Part shown: positions 19,355 through 28,359 of the stretch, piece by piece
Layout of the letters: each line of letters starts with the position of its first letter
Numbering within the stretch: the first letter of the stretch is position 1
Assembly (NCBI GenBank): GCA_026986355.1
Contig: JALSOO010000155.1
Coordinates: 1-33,171 of the forward strand
Direction of reading: 5' to 3'
DNA: 33,171 nt
Source of the DNA: Campylobacteraceae bacterium
GTDB taxonomy: Bacteria > Campylobacterota > Campylobacteria > Campylobacterales > Sulfurovaceae
Notes under the pieces: model-generated
The model's database searches: none
Seen by the model: only the letters and a program-made list of their open reading frames with translations
What the model was told of the DNA's origin: nothing
Translations under genes and position numbers: made by a program

Positions 19355-19468
19355 ATTTATTCCTTAATTTAATATTAAAAAGGTATTATAACAAAATTAC
19401 TCTTATAACATAAAATGTTATATAATATTTATATTATTTTGGTAGAATAAAAATAAAAAAGAGAAAAT

Positions 19469-20653
19469 ATGAGAAATAGATTTAAAATAATAGTATGTAT
19501 CTCACTACTGTTGAACTCTAGTTATGCTAACGATAAAAAACTTATATTGGCAGAGGGAAACTACTGGAAGCCAATGATGGCAGATAATTTTGTCAAAAAT
19601 TATGAAAAAATAAAAGAGTTACCCTTTGCAGGTTTTGTAATGGTAGGAGATAGCTTTACTCATGAAGTTATGGGTAGAGATAGTAAAATAGATATTAAAG
19701 ATATTTATAGAGAGCTAAAAGGATTAAAAAATCTGTATAAACAGAAAGAGATTTTTCTACAAATAAATATAGATTTTCCTGCTGATTTTTGGAATGATAA
19801 AGCATGGGAGCAGGTATCTAAAAATTTTGCTACGGTTGCCAAGGTGGCAAAAGATTTAAATTTGACAGGGATTGTATTTGATGATGAACCCTATAATGAT
19901 AATGCTCACAAGATGGATAACTTTAAATTTCCGACAAGAGATGAGATAACCAAAGAGTCTAAGAGATGGGAGATTAAAGGGGTGCAACCCTCTTGGGTAG
20001 ATAAAAAAGGGTATCGAAATCCTAATTATAACTTCAAAGAGCATATGACAAAGGTTACAGAGCGATTTAAAGATATTATGCAAAGTATGGGAGAGGTCTA
20101 TCCCAACTTAACACTACTAGTCTACAATGGAGCATCATTTGCTCACCCTAACTCTAATAAACGAGATATTATTGTTACAGATGTAGGATTACCTAGAGAG
20201 CATGAGTATAAAGGTGCTATCTTTGCAGGATTCAAAGAGGGATTAACTAATAACAATATATCTCTTTATGATATGGGAGAGAGTTATAGATATAGAACAG
20301 ATAAACATTTTAAACGAGCCTACCAATGGAGAAAGTATGATATTGCTTTAGATAGTTCAAATCAATTAGATAGTAGTTATCAGTGGATAGTTCCCAAAAA
20401 AGATAGAGCATCATGGTCACAAGATGTTCAAGTAGGATTTATGGTCTTTAATAAAGGTCAAGAGAGTAACTATAAAGAGTATGATACACGAAACAAATCT
20501 ACATTAACAGATATAAAAGAGACACTTCAAAAGGCACTCAAATATAGTGATAAATATGTAGTATACTACTGCCAAGACCAAGATTGGTTGCTTCCCAATC
20601 AAGAACACCCTTTAAAAAAAGGGTGGCTTGAGATGATGAGAGAGCTACCTTAA
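19469..20653 (+). CDS. Secreted putative glycoside hydrolase-like (TIM-barrel-like) protein
   Basis: Signal peptide MRNRFKIIVCISLLLNSSYA; beta/alpha repeats with GIVFDDEPY and LTLLVYNGASFAHP. Confidence 0.5.
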   Translation: MRNRFKIIVCISLLLNSSYANDKKLILAEGNYWKPMMADNFVKNYEKIKELPFAGFVMVGDSFTHEVMGRDSKIDIKDIYRELKGLKNLYKQKEIFLQINIDFPADFWNDKAWEQVSKNFATVAKVAKDLNLTGIVFDDEPYNDNAHKMDNFKFPTRDEITKESKRWEIKGVQPSWVDKKGYRNPNYNFKEHMTKVTERFKDIMQSMGEVYPNLTLLVYNGASFAHPNSNKRDIIVTDVGLPREHEYKGAIFAGFKEGLTNNNISLYDMGESYRYRTDKHFKRAYQWRKYDIALDSSNQLDSSYQWIVPKKDRASWSQDVQVGFMVFNKGQESNYKEYDTRNKSTLTDIKETLQKALKYSDKYVVYYCQDQDWLLPNQEHPLKKGWLEMMRELP

Positions 20654-22936
20654 TCTTTTGGGTTCATCTTGTTGTATTAGACGAGGAGGGGTGGATAACT
20701 CTCTCTTTTTCATTTTTACAAATAGTTTAAATACCAAACCAATATTTTTAAGTCTCTTTTCTCTGATAGCACTCTCTATCTTTTCCAAAGACTCTTTGGT
20801 TGTAACCTCTTCTCTAATAACGACTAATGTTCTATCTGCATATTTTACCAGTTCTAATACTTCTGGTATCTCACTATACGATGGTGTATCTACAAGAATA
20901 TAATCATACTCTTGTTTTAGATGTTCAAAAAAACTCTCTAGTTCATGAGAAAGTATCAATTCAGTAGGGTCAGGTGGAATTGGTCCTGCTGTAATAATAT
21001 CTAAGTTATCACTGATAGATGTATTGAAACGTATATTTCCAAAATTATCTCTTTTACTTAGATAGGTACTCATACCAGAGTAGGGTAAATCCATTCCCAC
21101 ATAGTGATGCAAAGAGGGTTCAACCATATTCAAATCAACAATAACGGTTTTATAATTTACCTCTTTAAAAAATACTGCACTAAGATTAATAAGTGTTGTT
21201 GTTTTTCCCTCTCCTTTGATAGAAGAGGTAATCAAGACAATATTACCTTCATGATTTTTCTTGGAGAATTGTAAATTAATAGCCAATTTTTTATAAGCAT
21301 CTTCAACTCCACGATTGATTCCCTTTTTCTCATCAAATAGAGGAATTTCACCATAAAAAGGGAGTTTTAATCTCTCTTCTATCTCTTGTCGAGTATAAAT
21401 CTTCTTTTTAGATAGTGAACGAAGAAGTGCCAAAATAACACCCAATACCAACCCAATAATACCTGCAATAATTAAAAGCATCATTCGTTTAGGTTTAATA
21501 GGATTGCTTGAAGCGTAAGCTCTATCAATAGCTTCATAATCTGAAAGTGTTGCTACTTTTATCAACTCATTTTCTGATTTTTTCTCTAATAGATAGGTAT
21601 ATACCTTTGAGTTAACCTCATAGTTACGTTTGAAATTGATATAATTTTTCTCTTTTTTAGGTAGTGCTGTTAAGGTTTGCTCATATTTACTTTTCTGTTT
21701 TAATAGATTATTTTGTTTAATTTTTAATTTTCGTTTAAAATTTTTAACATTCAAAACAATACTTTTTCGTATACGATTTATACGTCTATGCAATTTCACT
21801 AGAGGTGGGTATTTATCTGTAAACTCCAGACTTAAATCATCAGCTTTTGCTTGTAATTCCTGAATATCTGTAATAAGCTTTAGTGTAGATTGTGCATTAA
21901 ATTCTAATAAAGTAGGAGCGATAGAGTCCAAATTTCGGTTATGTTTGATAAAAATAAGAAGATTAGAAATCAACTGCTCTTTTAAGTCTATTTCAGATAG
22001 TTGCAACTCAATATCACTCAACTTACCATAAATATCTTTGGAGTTTGTAGATGGGTCAATTGTCTTATTATTGGATTGGTACTCTTCTAATGCATTTTCA
22101 GATTTTTCCAACTTCTTTTTGGTAATTGCCAAACGCTCCTTGAGGAAATCCAAAATCTTACTGTTGATACTATTTTTTTTCGTAATACTTCTATTTATAT
22201 ATACATCAACTAGTGCATCAAGGTATTGATTTGCACGTGTAGGCATGGTGTCTTGAAAAGAGACTTTAATTAGATTGGTATCTAATTTCAATTGTGTTAC
22301 AGATAGAGAGTTTTTAATAATAGTTTCATATATATGACGGCTACTACCTTGTACTTTAATATCAATAGGTGTTTTAAACTCATCTTTTTTAGTTAAGATA
22401 CCTCTAAAATAGGGAGTAACAACCTCTTTATCATAGGGATATATAGTTGCGTTTATATCTTCTTTTGTCTTTAGTCTAAAACCATTTTCTGCAGGTTCTA
22501 CTGTTATAGGATAGTTAATAAATTTTTTATCTATTTTAGTAATAGTATTGAGTTTAATAGGTAGATTATCATAAATCTCTACCTTTTTATATCCCTCTTT
22601 TACAAAGTATTTTACTCTAAAATCAACCTTTTTTAGTGCTTTTTCATTGATTTGAAAAGTTTTTAAGATAGCCATCTCTTGATTTATTCCAACAGTATTG
22701 GTTTTAAATAGACTATCTCTCAATAAATCTTTGCTATCAACTCTATTTTCATTAACTTTGACTTTGATAATGGCATAAGATTCATAAACAGAAGGGGTAA
22801 AATATAGTTTAATTTTCATTAAAACTATAAAAACTATCATTATAAAAAGAATAGACCACTTGTAAGGGGTGACTCTTTTAAAGAGTTCAATAATATAATT
22901 TTCATTAGAAGATTTATTCATGTATATAGCTTTCAT
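20645..22936 (-). CDS. Wzc/GumC-type polysaccharide co-polymerase with C-terminal BY-kinase-like ATPase domain
   Basis: N-terminal Wzz-like region, coiled coil, second TM (MLLIIAGIIGLVLGVILALL), Walker A SSIKGEGKTTTLINLS, YDYILVDTPS. Confidence 0.88.
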   Translation of the reverse strand: MKAIYMNKSSNENYIIELFKRVTPYKWSILFIMIVFIVLMKIKLYFTPSVYESYAIIKVKVNENRVDSKDLLRDSLFKTNTVGINQEMAILKTFQINEKALKKVDFRVKYFVKEGYKKVEIYDNLPIKLNTITKIDKKFINYPITVEPAENGFRLKTKEDINATIYPYDKEVVTPYFRGILTKKDEFKTPIDIKVQGSSRHIYETIIKNSLSVTQLKLDTNLIKVSFQDTMPTRANQYLDALVDVYINRSITKKNSINSKILDFLKERLAITKKKLEKSENALEEYQSNNKTIDPSTNSKDIYGKLSDIELQLSEIDLKEQLISNLLIFIKHNRNLDSIAPTLLEFNAQSTLKLITDIQELQAKADDLSLEFTDKYPPLVKLHRRINRIRKSIVLNVKNFKRKLKIKQNNLLKQKSKYEQTLTALPKKEKNYINFKRNYEVNSKVYTYLLEKKSENELIKVATLSDYEAIDRAYASSNPIKPKRMMLLIIAGIIGLVLGVILALLRSLSKKKIYTRQEIEERLKLPFYGEIPLFDEKKGINRGVEDAYKKLAINLQFSKKNHEGNIVLITSSIKGEGKTTTLINLSAVFFKEVNYKTVIVDLNMVEPSLHHYVGMDLPYSGMSTYLSKRDNFGNIRFNTSISDNLDIITAGPIPPDPTELILSHELESFFEHLKQEYDYILVDTPSYSEIPEVLELVKYADRTLVVIREEVTTKESLEKIESAIREKRLKNIGLVFKLFVKMKKRELSTPPRLIQQDEPKRLR

Positions 22937-23043
22937 TAAATATAATTCAATTTTGCGTAAATTATACTGCTATTCTCTTTAATTTTCACTATTCTTGCCA
23001 ATTCTTAGTTTATAATTTAATTATAAAAACAAAGGATAATCAA

Positions 23044-23151
23044 ATGAAAACAGTATCAACACTAGCAGTATATATTTTACTTCAATCATCATCATCAATT
23101 GCTTCAAATCTTCGTAGACAATTACAGAATAAACTTATACACCATTTTTAA
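23044..23151 (+). CDS. Candidate small protein, 35 aa (MKTVSTLAVYILLQSSSSIASNLRRQLQNKLIHHF)
   Basis: RBS AAAGGA 7 nt before ATG; followed by hairpin and T-rich tract. Confidence 0.45.
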   Translation: MKTVSTLAVYILLQSSSSIASNLRRQLQNKLIHHF

Positions 23152-23159
23152 TTTAAAAA

Positions 23160-23200
23160 GTAATCTTTTTCAATAAGATTACAGCTTTTCTATTTTTTTT
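23160..23200 (+). terminator. Rho-independent terminator-like hairpin after the 35-aa ORF
   Basis: GTAATCTT-TTTCAAT-AAGATTAC followed by AGCTTTTCTATTTTTTTT. Confidence 0.5.
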
Positions 23201-23300
23201 ACAAAAATGAATAAAACAATCACTTTTTTTCACGCTTACTACCTATTTTATAGTTATTATTTCATGATTAAATAATCGTTAGATAAAAAGGATAATCATC

Positions 23301-24014
23301 GTGCCAAGTAATAGCCGTTCTCTCCCTATTTTTGAACATATAAATAGTGATATTGGATTGAAATATCTTAATGGTAATATAAGCTTATATTTAAATATAT
23401 TAAATAATTTTTTTAAAAGATATAAAGATTTAGAGCTTATAAATTTAAGAAAAGAGGAGTTATATAATACTATCCATTCTATTAAAGGGTTGTCTTCTAC
23501 ATTAGGAATGACCCACTTAGAACAGATTACTACTCAAATCCAAAAAGAGAAAAATCCATCTATACGACTTATTGATGAGTGTTCTAAAACATTGCAAACG
23601 AATATTCAAGAGTTGAATAAAATCTTCTCTTCTACTAAAAAGTATATATCTAATATTTTAATTATTAATAATGAACCTAATGAGATTGATGAGTTAATGG
23701 AAATTTTAGATGATGATTTTGATATTTTATTGGCACTGAATAGATATGAAGCTTTAGAAATTTTTGAAGAAGAGAGAGTAGATTTGGTAATACTCCACAC
23801 CCAACTAGATGATTTATGTGGTATTTCTATATTTAACTTTTTAAAAAGACATACTAATATCAAAGATATTCCCCTAATCTTCATTACAAAAGAGGATAAT
23901 GAATCTGAGATAAAAGATATTTACCCACAACAAAATATCTCATTTATCTATAGACCGTTTCAAAGAGATAAACTTATAAAACAGATAAAAATATTTAATA
24001 ATTTAAAAAGTTAG
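23301..24014 (+). CDS. Hpt domain fused to a degenerate receiver domain; GTG start
   Basis: Hpt motif HSIKGLSSTLGM; receiver-like ILIINNEPNE...DLVILHTQLDDLCG...IPLIFITKED...FIYRPF; AAAGGA upstream of GTG. Confidence 0.75.
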   Translation: MPSNSRSLPIFEHINSDIGLKYLNGNISLYLNILNNFFKRYKDLELINLRKEELYNTIHSIKGLSSTLGMTHLEQITTQIQKEKNPSIRLIDECSKTLQTNIQELNKIFSSTKKYISNILIINNEPNEIDELMEILDDDFDILLALNRYEALEIFEEERVDLVILHTQLDDLCGISIFNFLKRHTNIKDIPLIFITKEDNESEIKDIYPQQNISFIYRPFQRDKLIKQIKIFNNLKS

Positions 24015-24142
24015 AATCTTCATATAAAACATAAAATAAAACTTTTTATTTTATTAATTTTAATATTAATTTTATGATTTAAGTTTTATTTTAATTTTAT
24101 CTTATTATACTTTAGTTAATAAAATTAAACTAAAGGTAATTT

Positions 24143-24529
24143 ATGAAATTTCTACTGCTACTACTATTATTTAGCTCTTTAGCTTTCTCTCAAATTAAGA
24201 TTATTTCAAATAATAGTAAATTAAACTCAATTACAATTACAAAAAAAGAGTTAGCTAATTTATATCTAAGAAAGACAGATAAAATTAAAGGTATTAGGGT
24301 TGTTCCATTGGATAACAAATCAAATTTTGAAGAGTTTTATAATAAAATTGTAAATAAATCTAAAAAAGAGCTTCGTGCTTATTGGGCAAGAGAGATGTAT
24401 AAAAGTGAAAGAGTTCCACCTAAAAAGCTCTCTATTCAAGAGCTAAAAGGTATGATAAAAAGTAATAAAAACTATATATCCTACTCCTCATCTGATGTAT
24501 CTGGATTGCTATCTATCTCTATTAAATAG
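24143..24529 (+). CDS. Small secreted PstS/PBP-like protein
   Basis: Signal peptide MKFLLLLLLFSSLAFS; ITKKELANLYLRKTDKIKGIRVVPLDN...FYNKIVNKSKKELRAYWAREMY pattern. Confidence 0.7.
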   Translation: MKFLLLLLLFSSLAFSQIKIISNNSKLNSITITKKELANLYLRKTDKIKGIRVVPLDNKSNFEEFYNKIVNKSKKELRAYWAREMYKSERVPPKKLSIQELKGMIKSNKNYISYSSSDVSGLLSISIK

Positions 24530-24530
24530 T

Positions 24531-24564
24531 AAAGTAACTATATGAAATCAAATTGTGTTACTTT
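24531..24564 (+). terminator. Terminator-like hairpin after the PBP-like gene
   Basis: AAAGTAAC...GTTACTTT followed by TCTC. Confidence 0.35.
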
Positions 24565-24849
24565 TCTCTACATAAATCAGTTAAAATATCTATTAAATTT
24601 ATCTAATATAATTATATTAATAATACTCTAACTTTATAAAAATATCTACTTTTTGGGCTGTTTTGGTACATAGAAAAACATAGTAAGTTTATTATTACTC
24701 TCATATAGTGTAAACAATAATAATAAAAAACTTTAGAGAAAATTGATATAAAAACTACGATTTTTACTTTACAGTTAAATAATCACTTTTTTATTATTAT
24801 GTTATATACACATATTTCAGGAGTGTAAATATTTTATTGGAGTTCCAAG

Positions 24850-25092
24850 ATGAGTAAAACAGAAGAGTATGATTTTGAACCATTAAGCATCGGTTCTACG
24901 GGAGCTATTGTTTTGATGGTTCAAAAGACATTAAAATCACTAGGATATGAGTTAGATACCAATGGAGTATTTGATGAATCTACAGATAATGTATTGAGAA
25001 GTTTTCAAGAAAATCTAGGTATCGTACCAAATGGTATTTTAGATGCTATAACAATGATGAAGCTAGATGAGATGTTTCTCTTGCCCCATTAA
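24850..25092 (+). CDS. Stand-alone peptidoglycan-binding (PG_binding_1-like) domain protein
   Basis: SIGSTGAIVLMVQKTLKSLGYELDTNGVFDESTDNVLRSFQENLGIVPNGILDAITMMKL. Confidence 0.75.
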   Translation: MSKTEEYDFEPLSIGSTGAIVLMVQKTLKSLGYELDTNGVFDESTDNVLRSFQENLGIVPNGILDAITMMKLDEMFLLPH

Positions 25093-26060
25093 TCAATATT
25101 GAAGTGAATTGTTAGATAAATATCATTTATTGGAAGTTCACTTCTTAATGAACTAGGAATATCTATTGGAAAACTCTTTTCAATTGCTTTTCTAGCCCCT
25201 TTTTGTAAAATACTTTTTCCATTTATATAACAGATATTTGTTACATTTCCATTAGCTGTAATATCAAACTTGACTTTTACAGAGCCTTGGATATGTTGTC
25301 TAAGTGCTACTCTTGGGTATCGTTTATTTGCAATAATTTTACTTCTTACTTGGCTTAGGAAGCCTCTTTTTTCTATACTTTTATCTACTTTTTTAGGTTG
25401 TCTCTGAATTTTCCTTGTTGTTGGTGCTTTAACAACTTTCTCTATTACTCTTGTGGGTTGAGGGGGTGGAGTATATATCTCTTCTATGATAGGCTTAACT
25501 CTTTTGGGAGGTTTTCTCTTATGAATAACTTTTTTATAATAAACTATTTTATTAGGAGTTGGAGTATATCTCTTTTTTATAATTGGTTTTACTCTTTTGT
25601 TAGGTTTTATCTTATGAATAACTTTTTTATGATTAACTATTTTATTAGGAGTTGGAGTATATCTCTTTTTTATAATTGGTTTAACTATTTTGTTAGGTTT
25701 TATCTTATGAATAACTTTTTTATGATTAACTCTTTTTTTAGTATTTTTTTTAGGCGATTTTATCTTTTGAATAACTTTTCTCTTATGGAGTTTTTTCTTT
25801 TTATAAATATGTTTATGTTTAATCTTTTTTTTAATTTTATGATGTTTTGGAATACTAAGTGGTAATATAGGCTTTTTTTTCTTGATAATTTTTTTATCAA
25901 TAGGTGTAATAATAGAGACTTTTATAACCGATTTTGAAAGCTCTTTGGGTTTCTCTACTCTTTGGGCAAATATAAAAATAGAGAAGCCTATTACTGTAAA
26001 GAGAATTGAGCTAACAAGAAATGCTATGCTATAGCGATAGTTATTCATTTTTTGTAACAA
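25089..26060 (-). CDS. tonB: TonB-like energy transducer with Lys/His-rich repeat linker
   Basis: N-terminal TM, basic linker, C-terminal RYPRVALRQHIQGSVKVKFDITANGNVTNICYINGKSILQKGARKAIEKSFPI; downstream of exbB-exbD. Confidence 0.85.
   Translation of the reverse strand: MLQKMNNYRYSIAFLVSSILFTVIGFSIFIFAQRVEKPKELSKSVIKVSIITPIDKKIIKKKKPILPLSIPKHHKIKKKIKHKHIYKKKKLHKRKVIQKIKSPKKNTKKRVNHKKVIHKIKPNKIVKPIIKKRYTPTPNKIVNHKKVIHKIKPNKRVKPIIKKRYTPTPNKIVYYKKVIHKRKPPKRVKPIIEEIYTPPPQPTRVIEKVVKAPTTRKIQRQPKKVDKSIEKRGFLSQVRSKIIANKRYPRVALRQHIQGSVKVKFDITANGNVTNICYINGKSILQKGARKAIEKSFPIDIPSSLRSELPINDIYLTIHFNID
25450..25728 (-). repeat. 93-bp tandem repeats inside tonB (two near-identical units plus one diverged unit)
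   Basis: Units 25543-25635 and 25636-25728 differ at 2 positions by eye; 25450-25542 is a diverged copy; encodes KIVNHKKVIHKIKPNKxVKPIIKKRYTPTPN. Confidence 0.9.
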
Positions 26061-26451
26061 TCCCTAAATTTTCATAGTTATTCTTTTTTAGAATATCTAA
26101 AATAAAGACAAAATCTTGAAAGGTTGTATTTTTGTCACTATATAGTTGTATTGGTGTTTTTTTATCATGACTCAATAGGGTTTGTTCAATCTCTTTATGA
26201 GCTATTTTTCTCTTACCAAAAAATATATCTCCATTCTCTTTAATAGATATTTGCAACTCTTTTTTGGGTTTATCATCTGCTTTAGCACTAGATGTGGGTA
26301 AATCCAACTTTATAAGTCCAGTCTGAATAAATGAAGCCGTAGTAAGTACAATAACTAATAAGACCAACATAATATCAATAAAGGGAACAACATTAATAGT
26401 ATCAAATTTTGATAAACGTCTCACTATCTTACCTTTTGGTTGATAATCCAT
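26041..26451 (-). CDS. exbD: ExbD-like biopolymer transport protein
   Basis: INVVPFIDIMLVLLVIVLTTASFIQTGLIKLDLPTSSA. Confidence 0.92.
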   Translation of the reverse strand: MDYQPKGKIVRRLSKFDTINVVPFIDIMLVLLVIVLTTASFIQTGLIKLDLPTSSAKADDKPKKELQISIKENGDIFFGKRKIAHKEIEQTLLSHDKKTPIQLYSDKNTTFQDFVFILDILKKNNYENLGIVTKNE

Positions 26452-26882
26452 CTATTTAAGATAACTTCTACTTTACGATTGAGATGATTATAGAAAAATA
26501 TTGCAGGAATTGCTACAACCAAGCCCATTGCAGTAGCTTTAAGTGCCAAAGCCAAAGAGGTCATAATATGTTTGACTTCCATGTCAGCTGTTTGCCCCAT
26601 TGTATAAAAGGTAATTATAATACCAAGAACCGTACCCAAGAGACCGATATATGGAGCATTTGCCCCAAAGCTAGAGATAATAGATAGATTATTGGTTATA
26701 TCAATCTCTAACTCTTCAATATCTTGATAATCCTCTACCTCTACACTTCTATAAAATAGTAATCTCTCAATCCAAAAAAATAGAGTTAAAAAGCTCATAA
26801 ATGCCAACACTCCCAATACACCATAATCTACAATATGACTTAGTAGTTTTATATCAATAATCTCTTCCATAATTTTTCCCAT
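26424..26882 (-). CDS. exbB: ExbB/TolQ-like MotA-family proton channel
   Basis: FGANAPYIGLLGTVLGIIITF, LALALKATAMGLVVAIPAIFFYNHLNRKV. Confidence 0.92.
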   Translation of the reverse strand: MGKIMEEIIDIKLLSHIVDYGVLGVLAFMSFLTLFFWIERLLFYRSVEVEDYQDIEELEIDITNNLSIISSFGANAPYIGLLGTVLGIIITFYTMGQTADMEVKHIMTSLALALKATAMGLVVAIPAIFFYNHLNRKVEVILNRWIINQKVR

Positions 26883-26953
26883 TATTTTAATAGGTGTATT
26901 ATAATAGAAAAAGATGAGAAGAAAATGATTATTTCAATGATTTTTGGTCGGTT

Positions 26954-28213
26954 TTAACCATTTCTCATTGTCCAAATAGCTTCATAAAAAGGTAAAACCT
27001 CAATTTTCTCAAACTTTTCACGCTGATGGTAGGTAATAATTATTTTTCTATCGCATTTAAAGGGGAGCTTCTCTAAGCCTCTTATCTCTCTTTTTTGGTT
27101 TCTATCGTTTAACTCATAACAGACTTGTATGGCAATGAGTTCTTCATCTTTTTTGGCTAAAAAATCACACTCATAATTTTTATTGTAAAAATATAACTCA
27201 TAACCTAATTTAAGTAGCTCACTAAAAACAAGATTTTCAAATAACGTTCCTAAATTTTGTGAGAACTTAAAATTTAATAGGGTAAATCCATTGTCACTTA
27301 GATATATCTTTTTTTTACTACTATTTTGCTCTTTGAGTGAATAGGAAAATTGTTTTAGCTCATAAAGCATAAAGCTATCTTCAAGATACCCAACATACTC
27401 TTTGGTGCTTATGTCGGTAATTCCTATGGCTTTAGAGAGCGAAGTGTAGGAGAAAAGAGAGGTCAAATTACTTAAACAAAAATAGCTCAACTCTTTAAAG
27501 CTTTTAACCTCTCTTATTGAATAATTGGAGACACAATCTTTGAGTAAAATGGTCTCATAATAACTCTTAATTAAATCTCTTCTAAACTCCTCATCGGCAT
27601 TATATATCTCAACAAAAGAGCCAAATTGCATCATATCATCTATTATTTTTAGCACTTTGGCTCTCTTTTCTACTAAATCCATATAGCTATCAATCTTATT
27701 GATATGAAGAATTTCTAAAAATGAGAGAGGATAAACTTTGGTAGAGAAGTATCGACCCGTTAAAAGTTTGGCTAATGTTCCATCTAAAAAAGAGCTGTTT
27801 GAACCTGTTATAAATATCTTCTTAAACGTTTCACTGTCATAAACACTCTTAACATATCTCTCCCACCCCTCGATGGATTGGACTTCATCTAAAAAGAGAT
27901 ATTCAATCTTTCCTTGCGTCAATTTCTCTGCCATCTCCACTACCTCATGCAATTTTCGTGCATCTTTAGCATAAGGAATAAAAAATGGGTCATCAAGGTT
28001 TAAATAGAGTATCTTTTTGGCTTCTATTTTTTGACTTAGGTGGTTAATAAGTAGTTTAAAAAGGGTTGATTTTCCACTTCTTCGTATTCCTTGAATGGCT
28101 TCTATCTGTCTTAAATCCAATCTAGCAATAAGTTTCTCTAAAACATCACGCTGATATAATGCTTTATAGGAATTTTTCCAATGTATATTTTGAGATATTA
28201 TTAACTTTTCCAT
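26954..28213 (-). CDS. AAA+ ATPase with DUF4143-type C-terminus
   Basis: Walker A GIRRSGKST; LFLDEVQSIEGWERYVKSVYD; ITGSNSSFL; C-terminal nuclease-like YNKNYECDFLAKK. Confidence 0.85.
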   Translation of the reverse strand: MEKLIISQNIHWKNSYKALYQRDVLEKLIARLDLRQIEAIQGIRRSGKSTLFKLLINHLSQKIEAKKILYLNLDDPFFIPYAKDARKLHEVVEMAEKLTQGKIEYLFLDEVQSIEGWERYVKSVYDSETFKKIFITGSNSSFLDGTLAKLLTGRYFSTKVYPLSFLEILHINKIDSYMDLVEKRAKVLKIIDDMMQFGSFVEIYNADEEFRRDLIKSYYETILLKDCVSNYSIREVKSFKELSYFCLSNLTSLFSYTSLSKAIGITDISTKEYVGYLEDSFMLYELKQFSYSLKEQNSSKKKIYLSDNGFTLLNFKFSQNLGTLFENLVFSELLKLGYELYFYNKNYECDFLAKKDEELIAIQVCYELNDRNQKREIRGLEKLPFKCDRKIIITYHQREKFEKIEVLPFYEAIWTMRNG

Positions 28214-28359
28214 ATTATAACCTTGTATTTTTTTAATTATTTATATATTATACTATGAATTTTTTCAAAAATTTGGTATGTTTTAGAGTAAAATATGTTA
28301 TTTTTCCATTAACTCTCTAATAATTTATATTTAATAGACTTGATTAAAAAGAAGATAGA

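Noticed and set aside
24688-24727. TTTATTATTA/TAATAATAAA inverted repeat upstream of the PG-binding gene
   Set aside because: Low-complexity AT sequence in which such repeats arise easily by chance; not enough to call a site.
25398-25865. 155-aa plus-strand ORF
   Set aside because: Antisense to the tonB repeat region; repetitive low-complexity translation (SISLFYNWF...) is a by-product of the 93-bp repeats.
19856-26687. ORFs 19856-20083, 20658-20903, 22038-22229, 23606-23884 and 26484-26687
   Set aside because: All lie opposite well-supported coding genes and lack homology-like motifs.
26954-28213. AAA/DUF4143 ATPase considered as a defence or toxin-like system
   Set aside because: Stand-alone members of this family are widespread and no partner gene suggesting a defence module is adjacent.
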